Both the position numbers and the translations under genes were made by a program. Positions 8,765 to 17,468 of a stretch of 64,000 nt of DNA are shown here, in pieces. Positions within the stretch are counted from its first letter, which is position 1. Each line of letters begins with the position of its first letter. This stretch comes from Marinomonas shanghaiensis (GTDB taxonomy: Bacteria > Pseudomonadota > Gammaproteobacteria > Pseudomonadales > Marinomonadaceae). Location of the stretch: contig NZ_QGOK01000006.1 of NCBI RefSeq assembly GCF_003259175.1, positions 124,001 through 188,000 on the forward strand, in the 5' to 3' direction. Under the pieces are notes generated by a model. It saw only the letters and a list, made by a program, of their open reading frames with translations, had not been told where the DNA came from and made no database searches.

Positions 8765-9181
8765 TTATTGGGTGACAAAGCTAGCGAATAAAATGTCTTT
8801 GACGGGGGCTAGGTTGGTTTCTTTCTGTAGGGCATCATTGACCGCAATAGCCGCTTCTTCACGCGTTTTTTCTCGTGCTATGGCACCGGTGACTTGTTCT
8901 GTAGTGCGTGAGCTCAGAAACATGACAAGTGCATCTCGGATCAACGGCATGTTGTGCTCTATTAAGTCTTTTGAGTTGACGTCTGTTCGAATGCTAATGC
9001 TGGTTTTTATGTATTTTAGTCGAGCGTCATCGGCTAGATGATTAACCACAAAATCTGGCTTTAACTCGACATAGGTGGAGGGGGCGGCTTCTTCTGCATG
9101 ACTGACCATACTAGAAAGCCCGCACAGTAAAAGAAAAGTAAAAAGACCATGTTTATTAAGCAGGGACATCATCAATGACAT
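8765..9181 (-). CDS. FliL-family secreted protein, orphan
   Basis: 138-residue protein resembling flagellar basal-body FliL. The N-terminus (MSLMMSLLNKHGLFTFLLLCGLSSMVSHAEEA) looks like a cleavable signal peptide ending at SHA, unlike classical FliL, which keeps a transmembrane anchor. The rest matches the FliL periplasmic domain: YVELKPDFVVNH, LKYIKTSISIRT, RDALVMFLSSRT and a C-terminal LAPVKDILFASFVTQ. Classical FliL modulates stator function. This copy lies outside any flagellar operon, so it may be an accessory paralogue. Internal Met codons at 4 or 5 are alternative starts. Confidence 0.78.
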   Translation of the reverse strand: MSLMMSLLNKHGLFTFLLLCGLSSMVSHAEEAAPSTYVELKPDFVVNHLADDARLKYIKTSISIRTDVNSKDLIEHNMPLIRDALVMFLSSRTTEQVTGAIAREKTREEAAIAVNDALQKETNLAPVKDILFASFVTQ

Positions 9182-9333
9182 GTTAGATTCTCGTATTCAT
9201 TCTAATAGGCAGTATACTAACTGCCATTAAAGCTTGCTGTCAGTAGTAATTTTGTACTTTCTTATTTTCTGCTGTCGTCAGTTTATTGTTTGGCTGGGTT
9301 AATTTTCTTTCGTTTACTTAGGAGTCTTTGTAT

Positions 9334-9840
9334 ATGGTTGGCTTGTTGTCTGCTCGTCGCTTTCATGGTTTGGTGGCGTTTGTCGCCTTCGCTCTTTTGG
9401 CGGTGGCTTTTTATATGGAATATCAAATGGGATTGGAGCCTTGTCCTCTTTGTATGTTGCAAAGAATTGCCTTTTTTTGCGTCGGTGTGATGTCTTTGTT
9501 ATCGGCATTAACCGCGAGCATCAAAGTTCGCAAAATCTGTGCTTGGATTGTAATCATTTTATCTTTGATTGGGGCGGCTTTAGCGATTCGTCATTTGTAT
9601 TTGCAAAGTCTGCCTGCGGATGATTTGCCGGCTTGTTTGCCAGGATTGAGTTATATGTTTGAGGTATTTCCATGGCAGGAAATTATGCAGGCAATGATCA
9701 TGGGGACAGGGGAGTGTGGTGAAGTTCATTGGACTTTGTTTGGCATTAGTATTCCGGGATGGACATTGCTTGCTTTTATTGCCATGGCGACGGTGAATAT
9801 TATTATTGCGCTGCGAGCGGGTAAAAAAACATCTTTCTAG
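9334..9840 (+). CDS. dsbB: Disulfide bond formation protein B
   Basis: Inner-membrane quinone reductase that reoxidises DsbA. The 168-residue protein has four hydrophobic segments, the first periplasmic cysteine pair C37-x2-C40 (EPCPLCMLQR) and the second pair C101 and C128 (PACLPGL and GECGEVHW). ATG at 9334 is chosen because TAGGAG lies nine bases upstream; a TTG two codons earlier is unlikely. It sits just before rsd, as the dsbB/algQ neighbours do in pseudomonads. Confidence 0.95.
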   Translation: MVGLLSARRFHGLVAFVAFALLAVAFYMEYQMGLEPCPLCMLQRIAFFCVGVMSLLSALTASIKVRKICAWIVIILSLIGAALAIRHLYLQSLPADDLPACLPGLSYMFEVFPWQEIMQAMIMGTGECGEVHWTLFGISIPGWTLLAFIAMATVNIIIALRAGKKTSF

Positions 9841-9945
9841 TAAACCGTTACAAAACCCCTCAGGTGATTGTCTTGCAGGGGCTAACAGATCGGAATATGC
9901 TTGAAACAAAGGTAAATTATAATAAACGCGTGATGGAGTCTGTAT

Positions 9946-10416
9946 ATGTTAGAAGGTTGTAAAACAGCCCAAGAACGATGGGGCGGTGTTCACGATATTA
10001 TTGACCGTTGGCTTGAGCAGCGTCGTCAGCTTATTGAGTTGTGTATCTATTTACGTGATCGTGGTGAGTTTACCCCGACAGATACGCCTAAGATTCAGTC
10101 CCTTTGCGAGATGCTAGTGGATTATGTTTCCGTTGGACATTTTACGGTTTATGAGCAGCTCGCGTTGGAAGCCAAAGAGTTTCACGACGATAGTGCCTTG
10201 GTTTTGTTGCGCAAGTTGTTGCCAAAAATCGATGCTTCAACCGAGGTCGCGATTGAATTTAACGATAAGTATGACACCAAAGAGCATTGCAATTCTCAGC
10301 TTGAAGCCTTGCCGTTTTCATTGAAAGCCTTGATTCTTGTGATAGCCGAACGATTCCAATATGAAGATCAGTTGATTAAGGAATTACATGAAGCACATAG
10401 CGAAAAAAGCGCTTGA
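9946..10416 (+). CDS. rsd: Rsd/AlgQ family anti-sigma-70 factor
   Basis: 156-residue helical protein of the Rsd/AlgQ family, which binds the housekeeping sigma factor in stationary phase and shifts RNA polymerase towards alternative sigmas. Family features include MLEGCKTAQERWGGVHDIIDRWLEQRRQL at the N-terminus and the DYVSVGHFTVYEQL segment. Its last 29 bases overlap the start of the following lipoprotein gene in another frame, which suggests translational coupling. Confidence 0.92.
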   Translation: MLEGCKTAQERWGGVHDIIDRWLEQRRQLIELCIYLRDRGEFTPTDTPKIQSLCEMLVDYVSVGHFTVYEQLALEAKEFHDDSALVLLRKLLPKIDASTEVAIEFNDKYDTKEHCNSQLEALPFSLKALILVIAERFQYEDQLIKELHEAHSEKSA

Positions 10417-11371
10417 GCTTGGTTTAATTGCTTTTAGCTCTGTTGCCTTGCTGTCTTGCTCTGCTGAAGCGCCTATTCGCACAGCAAAATACGCTGAGCA
10501 GGGGCTGTATTCTGCTGGGCTGAGTGATGACGGTTCCTCTGCGTTAATTGGTTCCGTGCAGCATGGTGGCAGTTATTGGGTAAATGCTGTTAATGAGCGA
10601 CGTTTTAACTGGAATCATGCCGCAGGTGAATTTTCATCCATAGTAGGCGTTGATATTGATCCTAGCGGTCTTTATGCGGCAACAGGTGGCGCTCGCACAT
10701 TAGTGCTTTGGAATACCACAACGGGTATGTCTGAAGGCTTTTGGTCGACGCCCGGTGATATTCAGTCCTTAAAACTGACTCAAAATGGCAACAATGCTCT
10801 TATTGGTTTGAATGATCAGACCGCGCGTTTTTTTGATATTAAAAACGGTGGTATAAAGCAAACCTTAAGAACAGGGGCAACGGTTCGAGCTGTGGACGTC
10901 ATGTCTGATGGCAGCATTGGAATCACTGGTGATGATTTGTCCAATGTCATTTTATGGAATTTGCAAACCGGTGAAAAAATACACCAGTGGACATTAAGTA
11001 ATGACATTGCCAGTGTCGCATTATCAAGTGACGGGAAATATGCCTTTGGTGCTGCCCAGCTTGGTAACGCAAAGATTTGGTCCACGCGTGATGGCAAAGA
11101 ATTGACTAATATCGATACTGGGGCATTACAGTATCGTAACGTGACCCTGAGCCAAGCTGTATTTTCACAAGATAACCGGTTTATTCTAGTGGGTGGTATG
11201 AATAGTACCGTGTCCCTTGTTCAAGTCAGTACTGGTGCAATACAAAAAGAATGGCGTATTTATTTACCCAAAGGTCGTCCCGCTGGGGCGAGTGTGTTGG
11301 CCTTGTCTTTTGCTCCAGGTAATCGTTATTACGCAATCGGAAGTAATGGTTATTTAAACGTATTGGAATAG
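10388..11371 (+). CDS. WD40-repeat-like lipoprotein
   Basis: 327-residue predicted lipoprotein. The signal sequence ends in the lipobox LLSC (Cys24), and the mature part is a run of beta-propeller repeats of the WD40 kind, for example ALIGLNDQTARFFDIKNG, DDLSNVILWNLQTGEK, AAQLGNAKIWSTRDGKE. It starts inside the end of rsd (29-bp overlap). Its mature domain should face the periplasm on either membrane. The pairing of a sigma-70 regulator gene with an envelope propeller protein is curious but no function is known. Confidence 0.8.
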   Translation: MKHIAKKALELGLIAFSSVALLSCSAEAPIRTAKYAEQGLYSAGLSDDGSSALIGSVQHGGSYWVNAVNERRFNWNHAAGEFSSIVGVDIDPSGLYAATGGARTLVLWNTTTGMSEGFWSTPGDIQSLKLTQNGNNALIGLNDQTARFFDIKNGGIKQTLRTGATVRAVDVMSDGSIGITGDDLSNVILWNLQTGEKIHQWTLSNDIASVALSSDGKYAFGAAQLGNAKIWSTRDGKELTNIDTGALQYRNVTLSQAVFSQDNRFILVGGMNSTVSLVQVSTGAIQKEWRIYLPKGRPAGASVLALSFAPGNRYYAIGSNGYLNVLE

Positions 11372-11374
11372 TTC

Positions 11375-11791
11375 ATGTCTCAATCTTTTGATCCACTTTC
11401 ATTATCTCGTCCAAGAGAGCGGTCAATTTGGGCGGCTTTGTTCGCTGCTCAAGCGGCTATTTCCGTCGCTGCGGGTGCATTTGGGGCTCATGCCCTTGCC
11501 GATCTACTTGATATGAAAGCACTCAGCTGGTGGCAAACTGGTAGTCAATATCTGATGTATCATGCATTGTCTGGGTTGATTGTTTCTACTTTGTTTTTTT
11601 CTTTGCCTTCTAGAAAGCTTATTTTATGTCTCTTTTTTGTTGGTAATATTTTATTTGCTGGCAGCTTATACGTTATGGCATTAACGGGTTATCGATTTTT
11701 AGGTGCGATCACGCCTTTAGGTGGCTTATGTTATATGCTGGCGTGGTGCTTTTTGGTATTTCGTTTATGGCGTCTAGGGGTAAATAAATAA
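11375..11791 (+). CDS. DUF423 family membrane protein
   Basis: 138-residue inner-membrane protein like E. coli YgdD (DUF423). Four hydrophobic segments are visible and the conserved AGAFGAHAL and WWQTGSQYLMYHALSGL motifs are present. The gene starts three bases after the preceding lipoprotein gene, so both belong to the rsd transcription unit. Function unknown. Confidence 0.88.
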   Translation: MSQSFDPLSLSRPRERSIWAALFAAQAAISVAAGAFGAHALADLLDMKALSWWQTGSQYLMYHALSGLIVSTLFFSLPSRKLILCLFFVGNILFAGSLYVMALTGYRFLGAITPLGGLCYMLAWCFLVFRLWRLGVNK

Positions 11792-11946
11792 GTCAGTCTG
11801 TGTGCTGAGCACTTTCGAAAAGGGAGAACAAAGCAGGACAGCGCAGGGTTTTTCCGGTAGTATGCGTGCCGAATTAATGATCGATTTAGGCTGATAGAAT
11901 GGCCTATGTTGGCTTGTCACATAGTAGAATTAAGCGATACGAAACC

Positions 11947-12660
11947 ATGCAAGAACACGATACAGAGACTCAAGAACCGTTTTATAAACGTACCATCCGT
12001 AGCTTCGTTGTACGCGGTGGACGAATGACGGAAGGTCAGCAAAAGAATTATGAAGCAAATTGGGCCGTATACGGTTTGAATCTTGCTGATGGTCGAGTGG
12101 ATTACACGACGGTGTTTGGCCGTGAGTCCGATGTTATTATTGAAGTCGGTTTTGGTATGGGATCTTCCCTTGCTGAAATGGCCAAAAATGCCCCTGAAAA
12201 AGATTTTATCGGTATTGAAGTACATCCTCCAGGTGTGGCCAAACTGATGATGCTGGCAAAAGAGCAAGGTATTACTAATTTACGCGTATATTGTGATGAC
12301 GCTATAGAAGTGATGGCGAATTGCTTGCCGCAAAAAGCTGCCAATGCTTTTCAATTGTTTTTTCCAGATCCTTGGCATAAAAAGAAACACAACAAGCGTC
12401 GTATTGTTCAACCTTTGTTTGCGCAACAGGTGGCTAATGTGCTGAAAACAGGTGGTCACTTCCATATGGCAACGGATTGGCAGCCTTATGCAGAGCATAT
12501 GATAGAGGTGATGGAAGAGCAGGCGCAGTATGAGAACGCGGCAGGGAAGGGCTTGTATCATCCTCGTCCTGAATGGCGGCCTCTAACCAAATTTGAACAG
12601 CGTGGCGAGCGTTTGGGTCATGGTGTTTGGGATTTGATTTACACCAAAAAAAGTGACTGA
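11947..12660 (+). CDS. trmB: tRNA (guanine-N7)-methyltransferase
   Basis: Methylates G46 of tRNA using S-adenosylmethionine. The class I methyltransferase motif EVGFGMGSSLAEMA, the IGIEVHPPG strand, the FFPDPWHKKKHNKRR active-site segment and the C-terminal KFEQRGERLGHGVWDL all match TrmB. ATG at 11947 (MQEHDTETQEP) gives about 237 residues, close to the family; an upstream in-frame ATG at 11899 would add 16 residues not resembling other TrmB proteins. A strong bidirectional terminator follows. Confidence 0.95.
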   Translation: MQEHDTETQEPFYKRTIRSFVVRGGRMTEGQQKNYEANWAVYGLNLADGRVDYTTVFGRESDVIIEVGFGMGSSLAEMAKNAPEKDFIGIEVHPPGVAKLMMLAKEQGITNLRVYCDDAIEVMANCLPQKAANAFQLFFPDPWHKKKHNKRRIVQPLFAQQVANVLKTGGHFHMATDWQPYAEHMIEVMEEQAQYENAAGKGLYHPRPEWRPLTKFEQRGERLGHGVWDLIYTKKSD

Positions 12661-12684
12661 GCAGGGATTTAATACTGTTCAGAT

Positions 12685-12716
12685 AATAAAAAAGCGACTC
12701 ACGTCGCTTTTTTATT
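12685..12716. terminator. Bidirectional rho-independent terminator
   Basis: AATAAAAAAGCGAC pairs perfectly with GTCGCTTTTTTATT around a four-base loop. It serves trmB on the plus strand and the H-NS-family gene on the minus strand. Confidence 0.93.
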
Positions 12717-12739
12717 ATCTATATTCCTGAATCGGAATA

Positions 12740-13138
12740 TTATTTAATTTCTACGCTGTCACGGCTGTTGCCAGCATCAAAGTACTCTTGGAATACTTTA
12801 GGAGTACGGCCACGGCCAGTCCATTCATGAACTTCACCATCAACGGTTAAGCGATATTTTGGTTCAACCGTTTTGCCTTTTGTTGCGCCTGCTTTTGGCG
12901 CTGTCAGCAATGCGATTTCTTCCATGGTTAGACCGCTTTTTGCGATTAGAGTAGCGATCTCTTCAGCACGAGCCGATTTCATTGCTTGCTCAGCTTCGCG
13001 AGCGGCTTCTTCTTCTTTGACTTTTTCAAGTGCGTTGTTGAAGCCTGCAATTAGATTTTCCAATTGAGCAACGGTTAACTCTTTGGCAGCTGCGCGTGCT
13101 TTTGCTTTGTTGCTTGCTAATTCTAGTAATAAACTCAT
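12740..13138 (-). CDS. H-NS family nucleoid-associated protein
   Basis: 132-residue xenogeneic-silencer-type DNA-binding protein. The N-terminal 70 residues are a charged, helical oligomerisation region. The C-terminal domain carries YRLTVDGEVHEWTGRGRTPKVFQEYFDAG, where the GRGRTP loop is the known AT-hook-like minor-groove motif of H-NS. It should bind AT-rich DNA and repress transcription. The 370-bp AT-rich region upstream could be a site of autoregulation, as known for hns genes. H-NS rather than MvaT is supported by the GRGRTP motif. Confidence 0.93.
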   Translation of the reverse strand: MSLLLELASNKAKARAAAKELTVAQLENLIAGFNNALEKVKEEEAAREAEQAMKSARAEEIATLIAKSGLTMEEIALLTAPKAGATKGKTVEPKYRLTVDGEVHEWTGRGRTPKVFQEYFDAGNSRDSVEIK

Positions 13139-13511
13139 TAGTGTCCCCTATTTATCTGTTAAGAACTGGTTGTCTGTTAATAACTGGTTGGTCCTGCACT
13201 GAAAAATAGATCCGTCTTTTACACCCAGTGGCGTGTTAAAAATTGATAAATCTAAAGTCTTCTAAGATAGAGAAACTCTCTTTTCAGTCTGACCGTGAAT
13301 CTAAATCAGAGATGAAAATGAACTTTATCTTGTAATGCTAACTCAATATTTACGTAAACCTTTTTAAAGTCTTGAATGGTTCGTTAATACAGTGTGGCGT
13401 GATTTTATACTATTTCAAGTTTGAGTTGTGGATTTTAATAAAAAATACTCTAACATGCTAATCAAATAATGCTTTGTAATCGTTAGAAAAGTGTAAACAA
13501 TAGGGTAATGC
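13139..13511. other. AT-rich gene-free region between hns-like gene and tex
   Basis: 373 bp between two divergently transcribed genes, strongly AT-rich, especially at 13300-13500. No open frame or RNA gene is recognised. It must hold promoters for the H-NS-family gene (minus) and tex (plus). AT-rich, probably curved DNA here would suit H-NS binding. Confidence 0.6.
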
Positions 13512-15674
13512 ATGAATTCTATATCAGATAACTTAAGTTCAGAGTTTTCTATATTAAAAAAATACAGTGACAATATTATTCAATTATTTGAAGAAGGGGC
13601 TACCGTCCCTTTCGTTGCTCGATATCGAAAAGAAAGTACGGGTGGCATGAGTGATATAGACTTACGTTCCTTCTATGATAGATGGCAATATCTAGTGGAA
13701 TTTAAAAAACGCCAAGAGAGCATTCTCGCAATATTATCACAAGACCCAGCAGTGTCAGCGGCTGTGCTCAATAAGCTTCGTCAGGCGACGTCTAAAAATG
13801 AACTTGAAGATCTGTATTCACCGTACAAAAAAACACGTAAAACGAAAGCGGATGAAGCGAAAGAGCAAGGGCTTGAGCCTTTGGCTGCTCTTATCTGGGT
13901 TGGACGTCATGCAGACAGTCACTCTGCTGTTTCTGCTTGGTGCCAGCAAAATGGCATTCGCTTGTCGGCGGAGTCTGCGTTAGAAGGCGTGACGGAAATA
14001 TTGAATGAAGCGATTGCGAATGACAGTGAAATTCTGAAGAAAGGACGAGTTGAGCTCCTGAATGACGGTATTTTAACCAGCCGTGTTTTACGTGGAAAAA
14101 AAGAGCAAGGTGAGAAATTTAGAGATTACTTTGACTACCAAGAAGCGATCAATAAAGTGCCTTCACATCGATTATTAGCTCTCTTTCGAGGCAAAAAGGA
14201 GGCGATCCTTAAACTCAGTGTGTCTTTAAAGAATACAACGGGTTATCCCGATAGACTCATTTTCCCTCATCTTAATCAATTACTTGATGATAAGGCTACG
14301 CAGACACAAAGAATGACGCCTCTGCAGTGGCGTTATTTAAATACGGCTTGGGAAAATAAACTTCTGCCTAAATTAGAAGCAGATATTTTGGCACAATTGA
14401 AAGAGCGCGCTGAGGAGGGGGCTATTCAGGTTTTTGCTAACAATCTTCAGGATTTATTGATGGCGGCACCGGCTGGCGCGCATCGGGTATTAGGCGTTGA
14501 TCCTGGCTTTCGTAATGGGGTTAAGTTGGCTGTGATTAATGAGCAGGGGTCATTGTTAGATCATGGTGTTATTTATCCCCATGGGCCGCAGAACCGTGTG
14601 CAAGAAGCGAATGCCATACTGTCTAAGCTAATACATCAACATGGTATAGGCTGGATCGCAATTGGTAACGGAACGGCTTCACGGGAAACTGAGGCGCTGA
14701 TTAAAACGCTGATCAATGAATCGAGCTTAGATTGCCGTGCTGTTGTTGTTAGTGAAGCAGGGGCGTCTGTGTATTCTGCTTCACCAATAGCCATAGAAGA
14801 ATTTCCAGACCTTGATGTCACTATTCGAGGCGCGGTTTCTATTGCCCGTCGTTTTCAAGACCCGCTTGCTGAATTAGTCAAAATCGATCCGCAGGCCATT
14901 GGAGTGGGTCAGTATCAACACGATGTAAAGGTGTCCCAACTGTCTAAATCACTTGCTAATGTGGTTGAAGATTGTGTTAACCGAGTGGGCGTTGATATTA
15001 ATCTAGCGTCTGTTTCTTTATTGTCCTATGTGTCTGGTTTGACAACCCGATTGGCGCAAAATATTGTCGATTATCGGCAGCAGAAAGGACGCATTGAATC
15101 TCGGACTGAATTGTTGAAGATAAAAGGCATTGGTGAAAAATGTTTTGAACAGTGTGCTGGTTTTTTAAGAATACTAAACGGTAAGGAAGCATTGGATCAA
15201 TCAGGTGTGCATCCTGAATCCTATCCTTTAGTGCAGAAAATGGCGACGCAATTAAAGTTAAAGGCGCAGGATTTGCTGAATAATAATAGTGCTTTGCAGC
15301 AGTTGAAGTCATTAGCGCCAAGTTTTTCTCAAGCGGGAGACTTTACGTATTCAGATATCCTTAATGAGCTGGCAAAACCAGGGCGAGATCCACGACCAGA
15401 GTTTCGTTATGCGTCTTTTGATAATAGTGTACAAAAGCTTGAAGACGTACAGGAAGGTATGACGTTGGAGGGGGTTGTGACAAACGTAGCGGCTTTTGGG
15501 GCGTTTGTGGATCTTGGAGTGCATCAGGACGGTTTGATTCATATATCGCAATTGGCAGATCGTTTTGTGAAAGATCCAAGAGACTTCGTGCGAGTAGGGC
15601 AAGTTGTCAATGTGACTGTGCTTGAGGTAGACGTACAACGCAAACGCATTGCATTAAAGGCAAATGGCCTTTGA
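13512..15674 (+). CDS. tex: Tex family RNA-binding transcription accessory protein
   Basis: 720-residue nucleic-acid-binding protein, cytoplasmic. Domain order fits Tex: N-terminal helix-turn-helix region with VPFVARYRKESTGGMSDIDLR (about 32-53), a YqgF/RNase H-like core (VLGVDPGFRNGVKLAV), a helix-hairpin-helix region (VGVDINLASVSLLSYVSGL, IKGIGEKCFEQCAGFLRI) and a C-terminal S1 domain (about 648-718, GVVTNVAAFGAFVDLGVHQDGLIHISQL). It is a little shorter than E. coli YhgF. AGGG sits six bases before the ATG. A strong terminator follows. Confidence 0.95.
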   Translation: MNSISDNLSSEFSILKKYSDNIIQLFEEGATVPFVARYRKESTGGMSDIDLRSFYDRWQYLVEFKKRQESILAILSQDPAVSAAVLNKLRQATSKNELEDLYSPYKKTRKTKADEAKEQGLEPLAALIWVGRHADSHSAVSAWCQQNGIRLSAESALEGVTEILNEAIANDSEILKKGRVELLNDGILTSRVLRGKKEQGEKFRDYFDYQEAINKVPSHRLLALFRGKKEAILKLSVSLKNTTGYPDRLIFPHLNQLLDDKATQTQRMTPLQWRYLNTAWENKLLPKLEADILAQLKERAEEGAIQVFANNLQDLLMAAPAGAHRVLGVDPGFRNGVKLAVINEQGSLLDHGVIYPHGPQNRVQEANAILSKLIHQHGIGWIAIGNGTASRETEALIKTLINESSLDCRAVVVSEAGASVYSASPIAIEEFPDLDVTIRGAVSIARRFQDPLAELVKIDPQAIGVGQYQHDVKVSQLSKSLANVVEDCVNRVGVDINLASVSLLSYVSGLTTRLAQNIVDYRQQKGRIESRTELLKIKGIGEKCFEQCAGFLRILNGKEALDQSGVHPESYPLVQKMATQLKLKAQDLLNNNSALQQLKSLAPSFSQAGDFTYSDILNELAKPGRDPRPEFRYASFDNSVQKLEDVQEGMTLEGVVTNVAAFGAFVDLGVHQDGLIHISQLADRFVKDPRDFVRVGQVVNVTVLEVDVQRKRIALKANGL

Positions 15675-15695
15675 TCAATCTATGTTAAAAAAACA

Positions 15696-15725
15696 AAAAC
15701 CGATTAGAAGGTTCTAATCGGTTTT
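15696..15725. terminator. Bidirectional rho-independent terminator
   Basis: AAAACCGATTAGAA pairs perfectly with TTCTAATCGGTTTT around two bases. It lies between the convergent tex and azoR genes. Confidence 0.9.
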
Positions 15726-15768
15726 AGGATAACGCATAACGCTAGCGTAAAAGGAATAATAACGAATC

Positions 15769-16362
15769 TTAAACCGCTACTGCGATTTGTGCTTTTGCTT
15801 CATTGAACGCTTCTTCGCCAGGTGCGCCCATTGCTTGACCGCCAGCGATAAAAGTGTCTTTTACATTTAAGCCGATGAAGCCTAAGAATGTTTGGATGTG
15901 TGGCACTTGGTGATCAACTGGAGCGCCGGCTAAGAAGCTACCGCTTGCAGCAAAGATGTAAGCATCTTTGTTTACCAAGCCAACAGGGCCCGTTTCTGTG
16001 TATTTAAAGGTACGACCTGCACGAGCAATATAGTCAAAGTAAGACTTTAAGGTAGAAGGAATGCCGAAGTTGTACATTGGAGCAGAGACGATAACCACAT
16101 CTGCGGCTTCTAGTTCCGCAATCAGTTCGTCGCCAATCGCAACAATGGCTTTTTGCTCTTCAGAACGGTTCTCTTCAGGCGTAAAAAGTGCACCTAATGT
16201 TTCACCAGTAAAATGTGGTAGAGGGTTCGCTGTGACATCGCGAGCAACGACTTTACCTTCAGGGTTTTTCTCCAGCCATTTTGCAACAAACTCGTTTGCT
16301 AGTTGACGAGATTTAGAGTTTTCGCCAGAAGCACTAGAGTCAATACGTAGTAAAGTAGTCAT
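15769..16362 (-). CDS. azoR: FMN-dependent NADH-azoreductase
   Basis: Flavodoxin-fold quinone/azo reductase (197 residues), cytoplasmic. The FMN phosphate loop is seen near the start as RIDSSASGENSKSRQLANEF, followed by the conserved VIVSAPMYNFGIPSTLKSYFDYIARAGRTFKYTETGPVGL region and FLGFIGL near the end. AzoR enzymes detoxify quinones and electrophiles at the expense of NADH. It is divergent from a LysR-type regulator whose operator-like palindrome lies in the shared gap. Confidence 0.95.
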   Translation of the reverse strand: MTTLLRIDSSASGENSKSRQLANEFVAKWLEKNPEGKVVARDVTANPLPHFTGETLGALFTPEENRSEEQKAIVAIGDELIAELEAADVVIVSAPMYNFGIPSTLKSYFDYIARAGRTFKYTETGPVGLVNKDAYIFAASGSFLAGAPVDHQVPHIQTFLGFIGLNVKDTFIAGGQAMGAPGEEAFNEAKAQIAVAV

Positions 16363-16461
16363 ATAAGAATCTCCATCATTGAACCAATAGGGTTTGTTAA
16401 TCGATAATAATGGTATCTTATAACCAAATTATTTGATTAAAAAGCGACATTTTTTGGAGAT

Positions 16462-16484
16462 ATGTATCGAAAAATACGATACAT
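16462..16484. promoter_or_regulatory. LysR-type operator palindrome
   Basis: ATGTATCG (16462-16469) and CGATACAT (16477-16484) are a perfect 8-bp inverted repeat with a 7-bp A/T spacer. The inner TCG-N7-CGA is exactly the T-N11-A form bound by LysR-type regulators. It lies between azoR and the divergent LysR gene, 34 bp before the regulator start and 100 bp before azoR, a usual place for the activator site. Confidence 0.75.
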
Positions 16485-16517
16485 TAATTATCCACCTATT
16501 TTAGTACGAGAATTATC

Positions 16518-17429
16518 TTGAAAGCCCCAAGAGTCACCCTAGAACAATGGCGAGTGCTGCAATCTGTTGTTGATAAAGGCGGTTTTGCCCAAGCGGCAGA
16601 AGCGCTTCATAAGAGCCAATCATCAGTGAGCTACACAGTCGCTAAACTTCAAGAACAGTTAGGTTATCCTCTGTTAATTATAGAGGGCCGTAAGGCAAAG
16701 TTGACAGAGCGGGGGGAAGTACTATTGCGCCGTTCACGTCATCTTTTAAAGGAAGCGGTTGATTTAGAAGAGCTTGCGCATACCTTAGGGCAGGGTTGGG
16801 AGCCTGAATTAGAGCTGGTTGTTGATCAAACGTTTCCCACGCCGGCATTACTTCGAGCGCTAAAATCATTTGAGCCACAAAGTAAAGGCACGCAAGTGCA
16901 ATTGAAAGAAGTGGTACTAAGTGGTGGTTTAGAAGCATTAAAGCAAGGTAGGCCCGATCTTGTATTAAGTGCGATCGTACCAAAAGGTTATCTTGCGGAT
17001 CCTATTGTTGAGGTTGAGTTGCTGGCGGTTGCTTCTCCTCAGCACCCTTTATTTCAAGAAGAGGGGCTAATAGACAACGAAAGACTAAGCCGAGAATTGC
17101 AGCTGGTCATTCGAGACTCTGCAGTGGAAACGTCCATGGACGCTGGCTGGTTGGGTACTGATCGACGTTGGACCGTATCCAGTGTGCAATCCGCTTTAGA
17201 AATTGTGACCAGTGGCATTGGTTTCGCTTGGTTGCCTAAAGCAGACATACATGATGAATTGGGCAGTGGTAAGTTACAAAAGCTGAATCTGGTTTCTGGC
17301 AGTGAGCGTAACTTCCACCTTTATGCTATTTTTGGTAAAGGCGAGCGCACAGGTCCCGCGACGAGATTACTGGTTGAGTTACTTCAAGCGGAATGCAATA
17401 GCTGTCCAAAACGTTCTTCTATTGCTTAG
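16518..17429 (+). CDS. LysR-type transcriptional regulator
   Basis: 303-residue LTTR. The N-terminal winged helix-turn-helix is clear: VTLEQWRVLQSVVDKGGFAQAAEALHKSQSSVSYTVAKLQEQLG (about 6-50). The substrate-binding domain runs from about 90. The start is TTG at 16518 after TACGAG; no ATG in frame would keep the complete DNA-binding domain. The divergent arrangement and palindrome suggest it controls azoR and itself, probably in response to quinones or related electrophiles (inference). Confidence 0.92.
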   Translation: MKAPRVTLEQWRVLQSVVDKGGFAQAAEALHKSQSSVSYTVAKLQEQLGYPLLIIEGRKAKLTERGEVLLRRSRHLLKEAVDLEELAHTLGQGWEPELELVVDQTFPTPALLRALKSFEPQSKGTQVQLKEVVLSGGLEALKQGRPDLVLSAIVPKGYLADPIVEVELLAVASPQHPLFQEEGLIDNERLSRELQLVIRDSAVETSMDAGWLGTDRRWTVSSVQSALEIVTSGIGFAWLPKADIHDELGSGKLQKLNLVSGSERNFHLYAIFGKGERTGPATRLLVELLQAECNSCPKRSSIA

Positions 17430-17468
17430 GCGTCGATAAACGTCTGTTTTCAGCAAGATTGTTAATGA

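Noticed and set aside
9856..9878. CCCCT/AGGGG pair after dsbB
   Set aside because: Only five pairs with a long loop and no T tract; rsd is probably read from the same transcript.
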